Assembly: GCA_020249505.1 (NCBI GenBank)
Contig: JADCFN010000071.1
Span: 1-42,528, forward strand
Direction: 5' to 3'
DNA length: 42,528 nt
From: Roseomonas sp.
Lineage (GTDB): Bacteria; Pseudomonadota; Alphaproteobacteria; Acetobacterales; Acetobacteraceae
Positions 7,236 to 15,031 of this stretch are shown in pieces. The stretch's first letter is position 1. Each line of letters starts with the position of its first letter. Under the pieces are notes generated by a model, which worked only from the letters and a program-made list of their open reading frames with translations, was not told the origin of the DNA and ran no database searches. The position numbers and the translations under genes are program-made.

Positions 7236-8048
7236 GTGAGCCTTTCCCCTATAGCGGCCTTTGCCCGCGCCCATGACCCGGACCGTTTCCTTGCCGCGCT
7301 TTTCGCGCCGCCGGAAAAGCGCGAGGCCATTTTCACCCTGATTGCCTTCAACCATGAATTGGCCCGCGCTCGCGAAGCCGCGAGCTACCCCATGGCCGCG
7401 CTGATCCGCCTGCAATGGTGGCGCGATGCGCTGGAGGAAGCGCTGGCCGGCAAACCCGCCCGCCGGCATGAGGTGGCCGAGCCCCTTCACGCGGCGATCA
7501 CCGCCGGCAGCCTGGACCCTGCGGCGCTTGGCGCCATGATTGATGCGCGAGAGGTGGAGGCGGAGGAAGCCGGCATCCCGACCGAGGTGGATTTCGTGGC
7601 CTGGCTGCGCGGTACCGCGGGCGGCTTTGCCTATGCGGCTGGGTTGGCTTTGGGCGGGAGTGTGGAGGATGCCGAGAAGCTCCGCGCCCTTGGTGCAGCT
7701 TATGGCTTGGCAGGGGTGTTGCGGTCTGTCGCCGCCCATGCCGCGCAAGGGCGCTGCCTGCTGCCGGGGGATCGGCTGGCGGCTGCCGGGCTGAATGCCG
7801 AGGCAGTCATCAGCGCGCCGACGGCGCCCGCGCTTGCCGCGCTTTGCGCTGAGATGGCAGCCGAGGGGTTGGAGGCGTTGCGGGCCGCGCCGCGTGATGT
7901 GCCGAAGGCGCTGATGGCCGCCGCGCTGCCGGTTGTGCTGGCAGGGCGCGATTTGCGGCGGCTGGCAGAGGGGCAGGTGGTGCCAATGCCGCGTGGGGTT
8001 GCGGATCGCGTCGCGGTGATTTGGGCCGGGTGGCGGGGGCGGGTGTGA
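7236..8048 (+). CDS. Squalene/phytoene-synthase-like protein, NDUFAF6-type
   Basis: A 270-residue all-alpha protein of the squalene/phytoene synthase fold. Both aspartate-rich Mg-diphosphate motifs are degraded: the first region reads FNHELARARE (38-47) and the second DAREVEAEEAG (103-113), neither being DxxxD. RLQWWRDALEEAL and RGTAGGFAYAAG resemble NDUFAF6, the complex I assembly factor, rather than a prenyl-transferring enzyme. I therefore infer a non-enzymatic or altered role, perhaps in respiratory complex assembly. The start is GTG at 7236. Its 3' end is duplicated and decayed at about 10.2 kb. It may be co-transcribed with the LRR gene 84 bp downstream. Confidence 0.8.
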   Translation: MSLSPIAAFARAHDPDRFLAALFAPPEKREAIFTLIAFNHELARAREAASYPMAALIRLQWWRDALEEALAGKPARRHEVAEPLHAAITAGSLDPAALGAMIDAREVEAEEAGIPTEVDFVAWLRGTAGGFAYAAGLALGGSVEDAEKLRALGAAYGLAGVLRSVAAHAAQGRCLLPGDRLAAAGLNAEAVISAPTAPALAALCAEMAAEGLEALRAAPRDVPKALMAAALPVVLAGRDLRRLAEGQVVPMPRGVADRVAVIWAGWRGRV

Positions 8049-8180
8049 TGCTGCGCCACATGCTGCCGGCGAAAGGATTGGCTTGCGGGGATTTTGGTTT
8101 GCGCGTGATGGGGCATATGGCAGGATTGGTGCATGGCTGACATGACCGATGGCGAACGCATTGCAGAGAAGCGGATAGCG
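7843..8180 (+). repeat. Direct repeat copy 1 (3' end of phytoene-synthase-like gene plus start of LRR gene)
   Basis: This intact copy spans the last 68 codons of the phytoene-synthase-like gene, the spacer (with CTGCCGGCGAAA) and the first 16 codons of the LRR gene. It aligns in order with 10181-10506, with long identical blocks such as CGGTGATTTGGGCCGGGTGGCG and substitutions between them. Confidence 0.75.
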
Positions 8181-9902
8181 GAAGCCGCGCGCACGGGGCA
8201 GGATTGGCTGGATTTGGGCGGTCTGGGTTTGACGAAGTTGCCCGACGCCCTTTCGAAGCTGACCAAGCTTAAGCGCCTGAGTCTTGGCGATTACGTTGAG
8301 TTGACTGCTGAGAGTTTGGGTCTTCGCAAGGGCGCCACAGAACGGAGTCATCTTTCCGATCTCAGCGTTGTTTCCAGCCTCAGCGAATTGCGTGAATTAT
8401 ACATCGAAGGCACAAATGTCAGCGACCTAACCCCCATCAAAGGTCTGCAGCAGTTACGGCGCCTTGACTGCTACGTCACACGGGTCAGCGACCTAACCGC
8501 CATCACAGATCTGAAGCGGCTACAGTTCCTTGACTGCAGCCACACAAACGTTAGCGACCTAACCCCCATCGCCGAACTAATCAGTCTGACTCGTGTCGAT
8601 GCAACAGGATGTTATGTTGGTTTCGTGCCCAATTCAATCAAAAACCTGAAAAAGTTGCAATTTATTAACCTATGCAACAATGAAATAAAACGACTGCCGC
8701 GCGAATTGGGTGAATTAGGCGCACTTGAGACGCTTTTTCTTGACGGCAATCCACTCGAAGACCCGCTGCCCAAGCTCATCAAATCGGACCAGCCGCAAGC
8801 GACAATCAATGTTCTACGCTGGCTACGCGGCGAGCCAATCGAATCCGAAGCGACAGAACCGGACCCGTTCACACCAGCGGAAGATGCGGATGATCCGCCC
8901 GCGATTCCCGAACAAGGCGCTGGCCCGCGCGTTGTTCTGGATCAGACAGGGCGGCTGGTTTTCGCAAAACCAAGTGATCTTGATGCCAGGGGCAATGATC
9001 GCAATCGGCTTGAAGCACTGCACCCGGCGCTACGAGAGGCTGCTGCTGATCTCGCCAAGGCTTTGCAGGATCACCCCAGCAACCTTCGCAATGAACGCCT
9101 TCTGCAAAAGGCAGAAGCTTATCGCGCCCTGGTGGACCGTCCTCTGGACGAGGTAAATTTCGCCCGCCTCTATGGCGCGGGCATGCAGTTGCTCAATGCC
9201 GCCGGCGTAACGCGGAGGGCGCTGGAAGCCGGCCGGGTGGAGGTGCCAGACCTCACCCCCGTGCAGGATGAATGCCTCTCCAACATCGAAAACCTGCATC
9301 CGCCTTTCGTCCTTGCCTCCCGCGATGGGCAGGAGATGCTGGCAGATCAAACCACCATCAAACTGACCGCCGAGGCAGTTGAAGGCATCAAGGAAGCAGG
9401 TACAGAACTCGGCCAAGAACTTATCAATCATCCTGATCTTGCAGATCGCGAAGTTGGCGAAACCATTCGCGATGCCGCAGCGGAAATCGAACAAGGCGAG
9501 AACGAAGCCCGTGACGCGGTCAATACCGTTTCCACAATGCGTAATGCCGTCATCGTGCTCACCACCGCCAGCAAATGGGCCATCATACCTACAGCGGTTG
9601 GTTTTGCGGCGGGTGGTCCGCCGGGCGCTATCGCGGCTGGCGGCGCGACCTTATGGTGGTATGGGACCAAAGTTGCTGAAAAGACAAAAGCCTTTCAGGC
9701 AGATGCCGATCGTGCAGCCAAGGCGTTAGATGCAGAAGCCGAAAAGCTACCAATCATCCGTAACCGCATGGCAAGACATCAAAGGTTGTTGCTTAAGGTG
9801 GAGCCAAAGCTTCGCAAGATAACGCAGCTTCCGGGCTTCACATGGCTTGGGCCTTCTCTTGACTGGCTCAAGCGCAATAGCCCGGCCGATAAGAAGGAAT
9901 AG
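8133..9902 (+). CDS. Leucine-rich-repeat protein with C-terminal hydrophobic segment
   Basis: A 589-residue protein. After a charged helix (GERIAEKRIAEAARTG) come about eight LRR units (24-226), several nearly identical (VSDLTPIKGLQQLRRLD, VSDLTAITDLKRLQFLD, VSDLTPIAELISLTRVD) in the internalin/LRR_4 style and others in the 23-residue style (LPRELGELGALETLFLDGNPL). An acidic, proline-rich linker (about 230-260) leads to a long helical region (290-470), then a Gly/Ala-rich hydrophobic hairpin (about 472-510), then a basic coiled-coil tail. There is no signal peptide and no GTPase, kinase or nuclease domain that I recognise. The LRR part is markedly AT-rich: 8641-8700 is 33% GC by hand count. 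Ligand recognition with membrane association is plausible but unproven; foreign origin is likely. Confidence 0.8.
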   Translation: MADMTDGERIAEKRIAEAARTGQDWLDLGGLGLTKLPDALSKLTKLKRLSLGDYVELTAESLGLRKGATERSHLSDLSVVSSLSELRELYIEGTNVSDLTPIKGLQQLRRLDCYVTRVSDLTAITDLKRLQFLDCSHTNVSDLTPIAELISLTRVDATGCYVGFVPNSIKNLKKLQFINLCNNEIKRLPRELGELGALETLFLDGNPLEDPLPKLIKSDQPQATINVLRWLRGEPIESEATEPDPFTPAEDADDPPAIPEQGAGPRVVLDQTGRLVFAKPSDLDARGNDRNRLEALHPALREAAADLAKALQDHPSNLRNERLLQKAEAYRALVDRPLDEVNFARLYGAGMQLLNAAGVTRRALEAGRVEVPDLTPVQDECLSNIENLHPPFVLASRDGQEMLADQTTIKLTAEAVEGIKEAGTELGQELINHPDLADREVGETIRDAAAEIEQGENEARDAVNTVSTMRNAVIVLTTASKWAIIPTAVGFAAGGPPGAIAAGGATLWWYGTKVAEKTKAFQADADRAAKALDAEAEKLPIIRNRMARHQRLLLKVEPKLRKITQLPGFTWLGPSLDWLKRNSPADKKE

Positions 9903-9914
9903 CTCACCTGCCCC

Positions 9915-10082
9915 TCAACCCCCAACCACCCCCCGCACCGTCTCAATCGGCATCAGCATCACCCGCTCCCCCAAGGGGCTACGCACAAACCCATGCGCGT
10001 CGTAAAACCGCGCCGCATCCTCATCAATCGCATGCGCCATAACGCCACGCACCCTAAACGGCCGCGGTACAAGTAACGGCAT
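9915..10082 (-). pseudogene. GNAT acetyltransferase, C-terminal fragment
   Basis: A 55-codon minus-strand frame contains VMAHAIDEDAARFYDAHGF followed by VRSPLGERVMLMPIE. This is the characteristic end of GNAT-family acetyltransferases of the type found in toxin-antitoxin pairs (TacT-like, partner DUF1778): motif B's AxxFYxxxGF and the closing beta strand. The acetyl-CoA-binding motif A is missing, so it is a remnant. No antitoxin gene is visible next to it. Confidence 0.6.
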
Positions 10083-10180
10083 TATCGTGAAGGCTTCAGT
10101 GTCAGCCTATCTCTTCTGCTGACAAGGCAGACCATTCCCGCCATCGATGGCGCATTGGTGCGGAACTGGCCTTTCGGTGA

Positions 10181-10506
10181 TTTGCGCTGAGATAGCCGCC
10201 GAGGGGTCGGGGGCATTGCGAACCCCGCCGCGCGATGTGCCGAAGGCGCGGACCGCCCCTGCCCTGCCCGCAATGCTGGCGGCCCGGGATTTGCGGTGCT
10301 TGGCAGCGGGGAAGTCATTGCCCATGCCACGCGGCGTCGCGGTGATTTGGGCCGGGTGGCGCGGGCGGATGTGATCTTATGCCCAATGCTGCCGGCGAAA
10401 CGATGGGCGGGCGGCGTTTTCTTTTAACGCGTGGCTATGCGTATGGCAGAGTTGATCCATGACCGATATGCCCGAAGGCGAACGGATTGCGGATGCACGG
10501 ATAGCG
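10181..10506 (+). repeat. Direct repeat copy 2, decayed (phytoene-synthase-like 3' end plus LRR start)
   Basis: Translated in frame, the first part reads ICAEIAAEGSGALRTPPRDV and ends MPRGVAVIWAGWRGRM, matching the C-terminus of the gene at 7236-8048 (CAEMAAEGLEALRAAPRDV; VAVIWAGWRGRV). It carries point changes and a small in-frame deletion (the ADR of GVADRVAV). The spacer element CTGCCGGCGAAA is conserved. The LRR start follows as MTDMPEGERIADARIA and then an immediate stop. Confidence 0.75.
10183..10374 (+). pseudogene. Phytoene-synthase-like gene, 3' remnant
   Basis: About 63 codons homologous to the last part of the gene at 7236-8048. Upstream sequence (10087-10180) shows no similarity to the rest of that gene, so the copy is 5'-truncated. 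An in-frame ATG at 10147 exists, but the product would be a non-functional tail. Confidence 0.65.
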
Positions 10507-10509
10507 TGA
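10459..10509 (+). pseudogene. LRR-gene start remnant (16 codons)
   Basis: ATG ACC GAT ATG ... encodes MTDMPEGERIADARIA and then stops. The intact gene begins MADMTDGERIAEKRIAEAA, so this is the 5' tip of a second LRR gene whose body has been lost. It lies at the end of repeat copy 2. Confidence 0.65.
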
Positions 10510-10538
10510 CCGGTCAATGAGTGCGCATGAGATTCGCA

Positions 10539-11207
10539 CTAAGGACTAACCACCCGCGTCAGCAGCGATTCAACGGAAGGTAGCATGCGACGAACCAGCT
10601 CCTCCACGCCAGCGGGATTTGGGTGAATGCCGTCCGGCTGATTGAGCGAAAGGTTCCCCGCCACCCCATCCAGCAGGAAGGGGTAGAAGACCACGCCTGG
10701 CCTTTCGCGGGCCAAGTCACTGAAACTCGCGGCGAATTCCCGCCCGTAATCGGCGCCGAGGTTGGGCGGCGCCAGCATCCCGGTCAGCATCGTGGGCAGG
10801 CGCTTCGCGGCCAGGGCATCCAGAATGGCGGCCAGATTGGCCCGGCTGGACCTGGGTTCCAGTGCACGGAGCCCGTCATTCCCGCCAAGCGCGACAATCA
10901 CCGCATGGGGATTTTCGGCCAAAGCCCAATCCAGCCTGGCCCGCCCGCCCGCTGTGGTATCGCCGGAAACCCCGGCATCAATCACCCGCACCGCCCGGCC
11001 CTTGGCGCGCAAGGCGGCTTCCAGCCTGGCCGGCAAAGCCTCGCCCCGCGCCAAGCCATACCCCGCGGTGATGGAATCGCCCAGCATCATCAGGCGGATT
11101 TCCGCTGCCTGAGCGGGCAGCGCCGCCAAAGCCAACAGCGCCAGCGATTGGCGCCAGAGCCATCTGCGACCATATGCGCGGGCAGGATAGGAGATCAGCG
11201 ATACCAT
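10539..11207 (-). CDS. tesA: Arylesterase / acyl-CoA thioesterase I (TesA-like SGNH hydrolase)
   Basis: A 222-residue periplasmic esterase/lysophospholipase/thioesterase. The signal peptide (about 1-34, LALLALAALPAQA) is followed by block I GDSITAGYG with nucleophile S45, block III GGNDGLRA, and block V DGIHPNPAG with the catalytic Asp-His. The order and length match E. coli TesA. It is divergent from the ABC gene, and the two ATG codons overlap within CCATGG (minus start 11207, plus start 11206). No other acceptable start exists in this frame before the signal peptide; AAGGG lies about 8 nt upstream. Confidence 0.9.
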   Translation of the reverse strand: MVSLISYPARAYGRRWLWRQSLALLALAALPAQAAEIRLMMLGDSITAGYGLARGEALPARLEAALRAKGRAVRVIDAGVSGDTTAGGRARLDWALAENPHAVIVALGGNDGLRALEPRSSRANLAAILDALAAKRLPTMLTGMLAPPNLGADYGREFAASFSDLARERPGVVFYPFLLDGVAGNLSLNQPDGIHPNPAGVEELVRRMLPSVESLLTRVVSP

Positions 11208-11934
11208 GGATGCCCTTCACGTCACCGAACCGACCAGCGCCGGGGTTGCCAAACCCCTGATCGAAGCGCGCGGCCTTGGCTTCAAAGTGAGGGCGGGGGC
11301 GGGTGAGATCAACATCCTCCGCGGCCTTGATCTACAAGTCGCGGCCGGGGAGGCGGTGGGGATCGTCGGCCCCTCGGGTTCCGGCAAGACCAGCCTGCTC
11401 ATGCTGCTGGCCGGGCTGGAACGCCCGACATCAGGCACGCTTTTGATTGATGGCGCGGATATCGGCGCGATGGAAGAAGACGCGCTAGCGCGTTTCCGGC
11501 GTGAGCGGCTTGGTATTGTCTTTCAGGCCTTTCATTTGATCCCAACCATGACGGCGCTTGAGAACGTCGCCGTGCCCTTGGAATTCGCCGGCGTGCGTGA
11601 TGCCTTTGACCGTGCGGCGGAAGCCTTGCGCGCGGTTGGCCTGGGGCATCGCCTGGGCCATTACCCGGCGCAGCTCTCAGGGGGCGAACAGCAGCGCGTG
11701 GCGCTGGCGCGCGCTTTTGTCGCCGAACCGCGCTTGCTGCTGGCGGATGAACCCACCGGCAATCTGGACCGCGCCAAGGGCGAGGAAGTCATGGCGCTGC
11801 TGTTTGATTTGCGCGCGCGGCTTGGCACCACGCTCTTGCTGATCACGCATGACCCTGCGCTGGCGGCGCGCTGCCCGCGGCAATTGCGCATTGAAGATGG
11901 GCTGATCGTGTCTGATCAAAGGGTGGCGGCGTGA
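11206..11934 (+). CDS. ybbA: ABC transporter ATP-binding protein, YbbA/LolD-like
   Basis: A 242-residue MacB/LolD-class ATPase. Walker A is GPSGSGKTS (55-63), the signature is LSGGEQQRVALARA, Walker B is LLLADEPTGNLD, and the H-loop is LLITHDP. It partners the FtsX-like permease immediately downstream, with a 4-bp overlap. tesA-ybbA-ybbP is a conserved proteobacterial neighbourhood; the transported molecule is not established. AGGAG is 12 nt before the ATG, rather far. The start shares bases with the tesA start on the other strand. Confidence 0.92.
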   Translation: MDALHVTEPTSAGVAKPLIEARGLGFKVRAGAGEINILRGLDLQVAAGEAVGIVGPSGSGKTSLLMLLAGLERPTSGTLLIDGADIGAMEEDALARFRRERLGIVFQAFHLIPTMTALENVAVPLEFAGVRDAFDRAAEALRAVGLGHRLGHYPAQLSGGEQQRVALARAFVAEPRLLLADEPTGNLDRAKGEEVMALLFDLRARLGTTLLLITHDPALAARCPRQLRIEDGLIVSDQRVAA

Positions 11935-14429
11935 GCAATTTGTCACTCGCTTTTCGGATCGCGCGGCGCGAATTGCGCGGCGGCTTGCGCGGTTTGCGCA
12001 TTGTGCTGGCGTGTCTGGCGCTGGGTGTCGCGGCGATTACGGCGGTGGGCACTTTGCGCGCCGGCGTGGATGCCGGGCTTGCCGCGGATGGCGCGCGGAT
12101 TCTGGGCGGCGATGTTGAAATCGCCTCGCCCTATCGGCCTTTGGGTGAAGCGCCCCGCGCCTGGCTTGCGGCACGCGGCGCGCGGGTTTCGGAAGTGGTG
12201 ACGCTGCGCGCCATGGCAGTGGCGGAATCGGGTCAGCGCATGCTGGTGGAAGTGAAGGCGGTGGATGGCGCCTATCCGCTGTTCGGCACACTTGAAGTGC
12301 AGCCGCCGGTGGCGCTCGGCACCGGTGATATCCTGCTTGATCCTTTCATTGCCGAAAAACTTGAAATCGCACCGGGCGCGGTACTGCGTATTGGTGAAGC
12401 GCGCCTGACCTTCCGCGCCACGATCACGCAGGAACCGGATAAGGTTGCCAGCCCCTCCTTGCTCGGGCCGCGCGCCATGATTGCCCTGGCGTCTTTGGAC
12501 GCAACACGGCTGATCCAGCCGGGCAGTCTGGTGACCTATGAATACCGGCTGGCGTTGCCGCCCGGTGTGGATCGCCAGCGCTTTATTGCCGATCTGCGCC
12601 GGGATTTTCCGGAATCAGGGTGGCGCATCAGAAGCTCAGATGTCGCGGCCCCCGGGGTCAATCGCTTCCTGGATCGCGCGGCGTTTTTCCTGACGCTGGC
12701 AAGCCTGACGGCGCTGCTGGTGGGCGGGATTGGCATTGCAACCGGCGTATCGGCCTGGCTGGAGCAACGCGCGCGCACCATCGCGACGCTCCGCTGCCTT
12801 GGCGCGCCGCCATCGCTGATTTTCCTGACCTATCTGGTGCAGGTGATGGCGCTGGCGCTGCTTGGCATTGTGCTTGGGCTGGCGATTGGCTTTGGGCTGA
12901 CCTGGGCAGGTGCGGCGGCGCTCGCTTCCATTCTGCCGGTGGCGCCGCGCATCCTGCCTTATCCGTTGCCACTCGCCATGGCTGCGCTTTATGGTTTGCT
13001 CACCGCGCTCGCCTTCACGCTTTGGCCGCTTGGGCGCGCGGGAAGCATTCCGGGCGCGGCTTTGTTTCGAGATGTGGTGGCGCCGAGTTCAGGCAGGCCA
13101 AGCCTTGGCATTCTCGCGGCGATCCTGGCTGCGGCGGGCGCACTTTCCGCTTTGGTCATCGGCACGGCGGAAAATCCGCGTTTCGCGGCGATGTTCATCG
13201 TGGCGGTGATCGGCACGCTCTTGCTGTTCCGCCTTGGTGCAGGGGCGCTGATGGCACTCGCCCGGCGTCTGCCGCATGCGCGCCGCCCGGCGCTGCGCTT
13301 GGGGCTTGCCAATCTGCATCGGCCCGGCGCGCCAACACCCCTCATGCTCGTTTCGCTTGGTGTCGGGCTCACGGTGCTGGCCGCCATTGCGCTGATTGAA
13401 GGCAATCTTCGCCGGCAATTGGCGAATGAAATGCCGGCCGCCGCGCCGAATTTCTACTTCATTGATATCCAATCCGATCAGATACAGGCGTTTGAGGCAT
13501 TGGCCCGCGCGCAGCCAGGTGTGACCGAAATCCGCAGCGTACCCAATTTGCGCGCGCGTATTGTCGCGGTGAATGGCGTGCCGGCGGAACAGGTAAGCGC
13601 AACGCCCGAGACCGCCTGGGCCTTGCGCGGCGATCGTGGCCTGACTTATGCCGCAAGACCACCGGAAGGCGCCAAGCTGGTCGCGGGTGAGTGGTGGGCG
13701 CCGGATTATGCTGGCCCGCCCTTGGTTTCCTTCGATGCACAACTGGCGAAGGGATGGGGGATTGGCGTTGGTGACACCATCACCGTCAATGTGCTCGGCC
13801 GCGACATCACCCTGAAAATCGCAAGCCTCCGCGAAATCGCCTGGCGCGGGCTTGGCATCAATTACGTGCTGGTGGCGTCCCCCGGATTGCTCTCCGCCGC
13901 GCCGCATACGCATATCGCGACCATGCGCAATGATGTGGCGCAGGAAGCGACCTTGCTGCGCTTGCTGACGGATCGCTTCCCGAATGTATCGGGCATTCGG
14001 GTGCGCGATGCCTTGGATCAGGTGGTGGGGCTGTTGGAGAAGATCGGCTTCGCGCTTTCGGCCGTGGCGGGCATCACCTTGCTCGCGGGTTTGCTTGTTT
14101 TGGCGGGCGCGGTGGCGGCGGGGCAAAGGCGGCGCATTCGCGATGCCGTGGTGCTGAAGACCATCGGCGCGACACGCGGGCAAATCCGCGCGAGTTTCCT
14201 GGTGGAATTCGGCCTGCTTGGCCTGACGGCTGGTTTGCTGGCGGCAGCGGCTGGCACGGCGGCGGCCTGGGGCGTGGTGCGTTTTGTGATGCGCGCCGAT
14301 TGGGTGTTCTTGCCGGGGACATTGGCGATTACGGTGCTGGCCTGCATGGCAATCACGCTTGGTTTTGGCTATGTCGGCACGGCCTTTGCGCTGCGCGCCA
14401 AGGCAGCACCCTTGCTCCGCAACGAATAG
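11931..14429 (+). CDS. ybbP: ABC transporter permease, YbbP-like (FtsX domains)
   Basis: An 832-residue inner-membrane permease with an N-terminal membrane segment (about 22-42), a large periplasmic MacB-PCD-like domain, a first FtsX domain (about 250-345), a central membrane pair (about 395-450), a second periplasmic domain and a C-terminal FtsX domain (about 705-830). Such type VII (MacB-like) transporters usually move lipids, lipoproteins or hydrophobic compounds across the envelope by mechanotransmission. The start is GTG within GTGA, overlapping the ATPase stop, so the two are translationally coupled. Confidence 0.92.
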   Translation: MSNLSLAFRIARRELRGGLRGLRIVLACLALGVAAITAVGTLRAGVDAGLAADGARILGGDVEIASPYRPLGEAPRAWLAARGARVSEVVTLRAMAVAESGQRMLVEVKAVDGAYPLFGTLEVQPPVALGTGDILLDPFIAEKLEIAPGAVLRIGEARLTFRATITQEPDKVASPSLLGPRAMIALASLDATRLIQPGSLVTYEYRLALPPGVDRQRFIADLRRDFPESGWRIRSSDVAAPGVNRFLDRAAFFLTLASLTALLVGGIGIATGVSAWLEQRARTIATLRCLGAPPSLIFLTYLVQVMALALLGIVLGLAIGFGLTWAGAAALASILPVAPRILPYPLPLAMAALYGLLTALAFTLWPLGRAGSIPGAALFRDVVAPSSGRPSLGILAAILAAAGALSALVIGTAENPRFAAMFIVAVIGTLLLFRLGAGALMALARRLPHARRPALRLGLANLHRPGAPTPLMLVSLGVGLTVLAAIALIEGNLRRQLANEMPAAAPNFYFIDIQSDQIQAFEALARAQPGVTEIRSVPNLRARIVAVNGVPAEQVSATPETAWALRGDRGLTYAARPPEGAKLVAGEWWAPDYAGPPLVSFDAQLAKGWGIGVGDTITVNVLGRDITLKIASLREIAWRGLGINYVLVASPGLLSAAPHTHIATMRNDVAQEATLLRLLTDRFPNVSGIRVRDALDQVVGLLEKIGFALSAVAGITLLAGLLVLAGAVAAGQRRRIRDAVVLKTIGATRGQIRASFLVEFGLLGLTAGLLAAAAGTAAAWGVVRFVMRADWVFLPGTLAITVLACMAITLGFGYVGTAFALRAKAAPLLRNE

Positions 14430-14439
14430 AAAGCCTGTG

Positions 14440-14949
14440 ATGGCCGAAGACGACAAACTCTCTCAGCTTGATGCCACGATGCTCCGCCGCGCCTTTGCGC
14501 TGGCCGGTGAGGCGCGGGCGCGCGGTGATCGCCCCTTCGCCGCGGTGATCGCCGACGAAAAGGGCCGGGTCCTGGCCGAGGCCGGGTCCACCCAAGGCAA
14601 AGGCGGCGGCGGGACGCTCGCGCATTCCGAAATGAATGCCCTGCACGCCGTGCTGCGCGCAGGGCTGCCGCGTGATGTGTTGCGCCGCGCCACGATCTAT
14701 TCCTCAGGCGAGCCCTGCGCCATGTGTTCGGCGGCGATTTTCTACACCGGGGTCGGCCGCGCGGTTTATGGGGTTTCGGCCGGGGCCATTCTGCATTTGC
14801 GCAATGCGCAGCCCCATACGGCGGGGCTTTCGCTTTCCTGCCGGGCGGTTCTGGACTCGGCGGCGGAGAAGGTCGCCGTCGTCGGCCCGTGCCTGGAAGA
14901 AGAAGGTGCCAAGCCGCATCAGGGCTATTGGCAGGAAGGGGCGGCTTGA
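14440..14949 (+). CDS. Nucleoside/nucleobase deaminase (CDA fold)
   Basis: A 169-residue zinc hydrolase of the cytidine/deoxycytidylate deaminase superfamily. The zinc and catalytic residues are H62-x-E64 (AHSEMNAL) and P92-C93-x-x-C96 (EPCAMCSAA). The PCxxC spacing and the later GVSAG segment resemble GuaD/TadA-type enzymes; the base specificity cannot be read from sequence. The start at 14440 gives MAEDDKL, 11 bp after ybbP, so it may be the last gene of that operon. Longer upstream frames run inside ybbP and are rejected. Confidence 0.87.
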   Translation: MAEDDKLSQLDATMLRRAFALAGEARARGDRPFAAVIADEKGRVLAEAGSTQGKGGGGTLAHSEMNALHAVLRAGLPRDVLRRATIYSSGEPCAMCSAAIFYTGVGRAVYGVSAGAILHLRNAQPHTAGLSLSCRAVLDSAAEKVAVVGPCLEEEGAKPHQGYWQEGAA

Positions 14950-15031
14950 GGGCGCGGGTTGCCGGCCCGAGGTAACCATGCGTTAATCCATCGCCTTTGT
15001 TTGATGGCAATTGAGGAAGGAAAGCCACATC

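Noticed and set aside
7227-8351. 374-codon minus-strand frame
   Set aside because: Antisense to the phytoene-synthase-like gene and the LRR start; rich in Arg, Pro and His without domains.
13089-14456. 455-codon minus-strand frame
   Set aside because: It is antisense to the ybbP permease, whose membrane pattern and FtsX domains are clear. Long antisense frames are expected in high-GC DNA.
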